From: an uncultured Saprospiraceae bacterium
Lineage (GTDB): Bacteria; Bacteroidota; Bacteroidia; Chitinophagales; Saprospiraceae
Direction: 5' to 3'
Length of the DNA stretch: 64,000 bases
NCBI GenBank assembly: GCA_938015595.1
Contig: CALLPI010000002.1
Span: 248,001-312,000, forward strand
Shown here: one piece after another, positions 63,239-64,000 of the stretch
Layout of the letters: each line of letters opens with the position of its first letter
Numbering within the stretch: the first letter of the stretch is position 1
Made by a program: the position numbers and the translations under genes
The notes under the pieces: generated by a model
The model's database searches: none
Seen by the model: only the letters and a program-made list of their open reading frames with translations
Told to the model about the DNA's origin: nothing

Positions 63239-63829
63239 ATGCTTTTTCGCGTCGTTGTCGTATTATTTTGCGTAGTAACTTTCATCAATGGCTGCAGTAG
63301 TCTCATCTCGAGGGTAGCCGGCACGCACAAGTTGCGTGTCTTCACTATGGACGATGTACTGGCCAAAGGCATTGGCGACGCTGATTACATCGAAGTACAC
63401 GACGCCTGGAGTAATGGCGACTTTGTGCACACACCTCCACTCAAACGCGGCTACAAGCCTGTGGTGGCCTGGCCCGTGCTGACTCGCGCCCAGATGGATA
63501 GCATCGGCAAAGGCATCATAGTACATCCCTCCATCATTGCCTGGAGCCAGCGCTTCGATGCCGCCTGCGTGGCCGCTGGTACCTGCGCCCCTCGCCAAGC
63601 CCACACCCTGTCCGGTATTACCCGCAAAATAGACAAGGAGCGCAACCGCGTCCAGACCCTGCCAGCCTCTCGGTATGTCATTGCCAAAAATGTCACTTAT
63701 ATCGAGGCCAACCGCAAGCCACTAGACTGGTACTGGAATCTGGCTATCATGCTCGCGGCACTGCTCGTGGGCGGTGGCGTGGAGTTATATCACCAACGCA
63801 AATCCAAACTACAAAGTACTGCAACATGA
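63239..63829 (+). CDS. Uncharacterised lipoprotein with C-terminal helix
   Basis: A 196-residue protein with a lipoprotein-like signal (VVTFINGCSS, Cys about 19), a globular middle (DDVLAKGIGDADYIEVHDAW, GYKPVVAWPVLTRAQMDSI), two close cysteines (CVAAGTC) and a C-terminal transmembrane helix (WNLAIMLAALLVGGGVELY). I do not recognise the family. Its stop overlaps the tpiA start (ATGA), so it is translationally coupled to a glycolytic gene, which is unusual but may be accidental. Confidence 0.6.
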   Translation: MLFRVVVVLFCVVTFINGCSSLISRVAGTHKLRVFTMDDVLAKGIGDADYIEVHDAWSNGDFVHTPPLKRGYKPVVAWPVLTRAQMDSIGKGIIVHPSIIAWSQRFDAACVAAGTCAPRQAHTLSGITRKIDKERNRVQTLPASRYVIAKNVTYIEANRKPLDWYWNLAIMLAALLVGGGVELYHQRKSKLQSTAT

Positions 63830-64000
63830 CACCAAGACAACGCATAGTGGCTGGCAACTGGAAAATGAATACCTCCTACGTAGAAGGCCGCAACCTGGCC
63901 AAGGAGATCGCCGACCGCATGCAGCCTACTGATACTAAGGTCATCCTGGCCCCGCCCTTCATCCACCTCAACAACGTGGGCAATATCATCCGCGACTTAG
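63826..64000 (+). CDS. tpiA: Triose-phosphate isomerase (3' end outside window)
   Basis: The first 58 residues are visible. RQRIVAGNWKMN (residues 4-15) holds the catalytic Lys13 and substrate-binding Asn11 of triose-phosphate isomerase, and VILAPPFIHLNNV is the second strand. The enzyme interconverts dihydroxyacetone phosphate and glyceraldehyde 3-phosphate in glycolysis. The frame is open at the right edge. The start overlaps the upstream stop by four bases. Confidence 0.95.
   Translation, partial: MTPRQRIVAGNWKMNTSYVEGRNLAKEIADRMQPTDTKVILAPPFIHLNNVGNIIRDL

Noticed and set aside
1-64000. CRISPR array, insertion sequence or prophage
   Set aside because: No regularly spaced identical repeats of 25-40 bases, no transposase or integrase frame and no terminal repeats with target duplications were found.

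Overview
The window is a chromosomal segment of a Bacteroidota bacterium, probably from the Saprospiria/Chitinophagia part of the phylum (low confidence on the order). The signs are a PorP/SprF type IX secretion system (T9SS) protein, several secreted proteins ending in T9SS type A or type B sorting domains, Bacteroidota-only families (DUF2851, DUF983, DUF4465, the Bacteroidota form of LptD), LytS/LytTR regulation, and TAnnTTTG promoter -7 elements. I found no tRNA, rRNA, transposase, integrase, phage gene or CRISPR array. It reads as ordinary core and accessory chromosome.

Layout. 1-9.2 kb: 3' part of a giant PKD-type surface adhesin, dnaB on the opposite strand, a divergent spacer with three perfect DnaA boxes (possible origin), and a PorP/SprF gene. 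9.2-17 kb: a broken DUF302 gene, a 1506-residue secreted alpha-amylase, two small paralogous secreted proteins and an FAD-dependent oxidoreductase. 17-25.3 kb: a pentahaem cytochrome with a T9SS tail, tryptophan 2,3-dioxygenase, a kinase-kinase-LytTR regulator operon whose second kinase lacks the phosphoacceptor histidine, and an ABC1/UbiB kinase. 25.3-35.5 kb: a secreted protein with a probable clan GH-A hydrolase domain, a flippase, the three-subunit proton-translocating transhydrogenase, and paaABC without paaD or paaE.

35.7-39.5 kb: a five-gene minus-strand operon joining an MbnP-like copper protein, a MauG/MbnH-like dihaem enzyme, a beta-barrel with an N-terminal CDVCGC motif, a His-rich lipoprotein and a small Cys-motif membrane protein. 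It is the best candidate here for a poorly described system, probably copper handling through tryptophan-to-kynurenine conversion. 39.7-42.9 kb: a cobalamin riboswitch controlling a BtuB-like receptor and a DUF4465 protein. 43-47.8 kb: DUF2851 and a trehalose synthase-maltokinase fusion whose glycosidase domain has lost its catalytic aspartate. 48-64 kb: envelope and housekeeping genes (Wzz-like protein, DUF983, Crp/Fnr regulator, queA, MacB-like permease, a D-aminoacylase-like amidohydrolase, a Cys/Met-metabolism PLP enzyme, ArnT-like transferase, LptD, amidase, MlaD-like MCE protein, a lipoprotein, and the start of tpiA).

Much of the window serves the envelope: T9SS cargo, LPS assembly and modification, polysaccharide export, murein hydrolysis and outer-membrane uptake of cobalamin and probably copper. 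Several enzymes keep their family fold but lack a canonical catalytic residue (second LytS kinase, TreS domain, amidohydrolase); these are the most testable observations.
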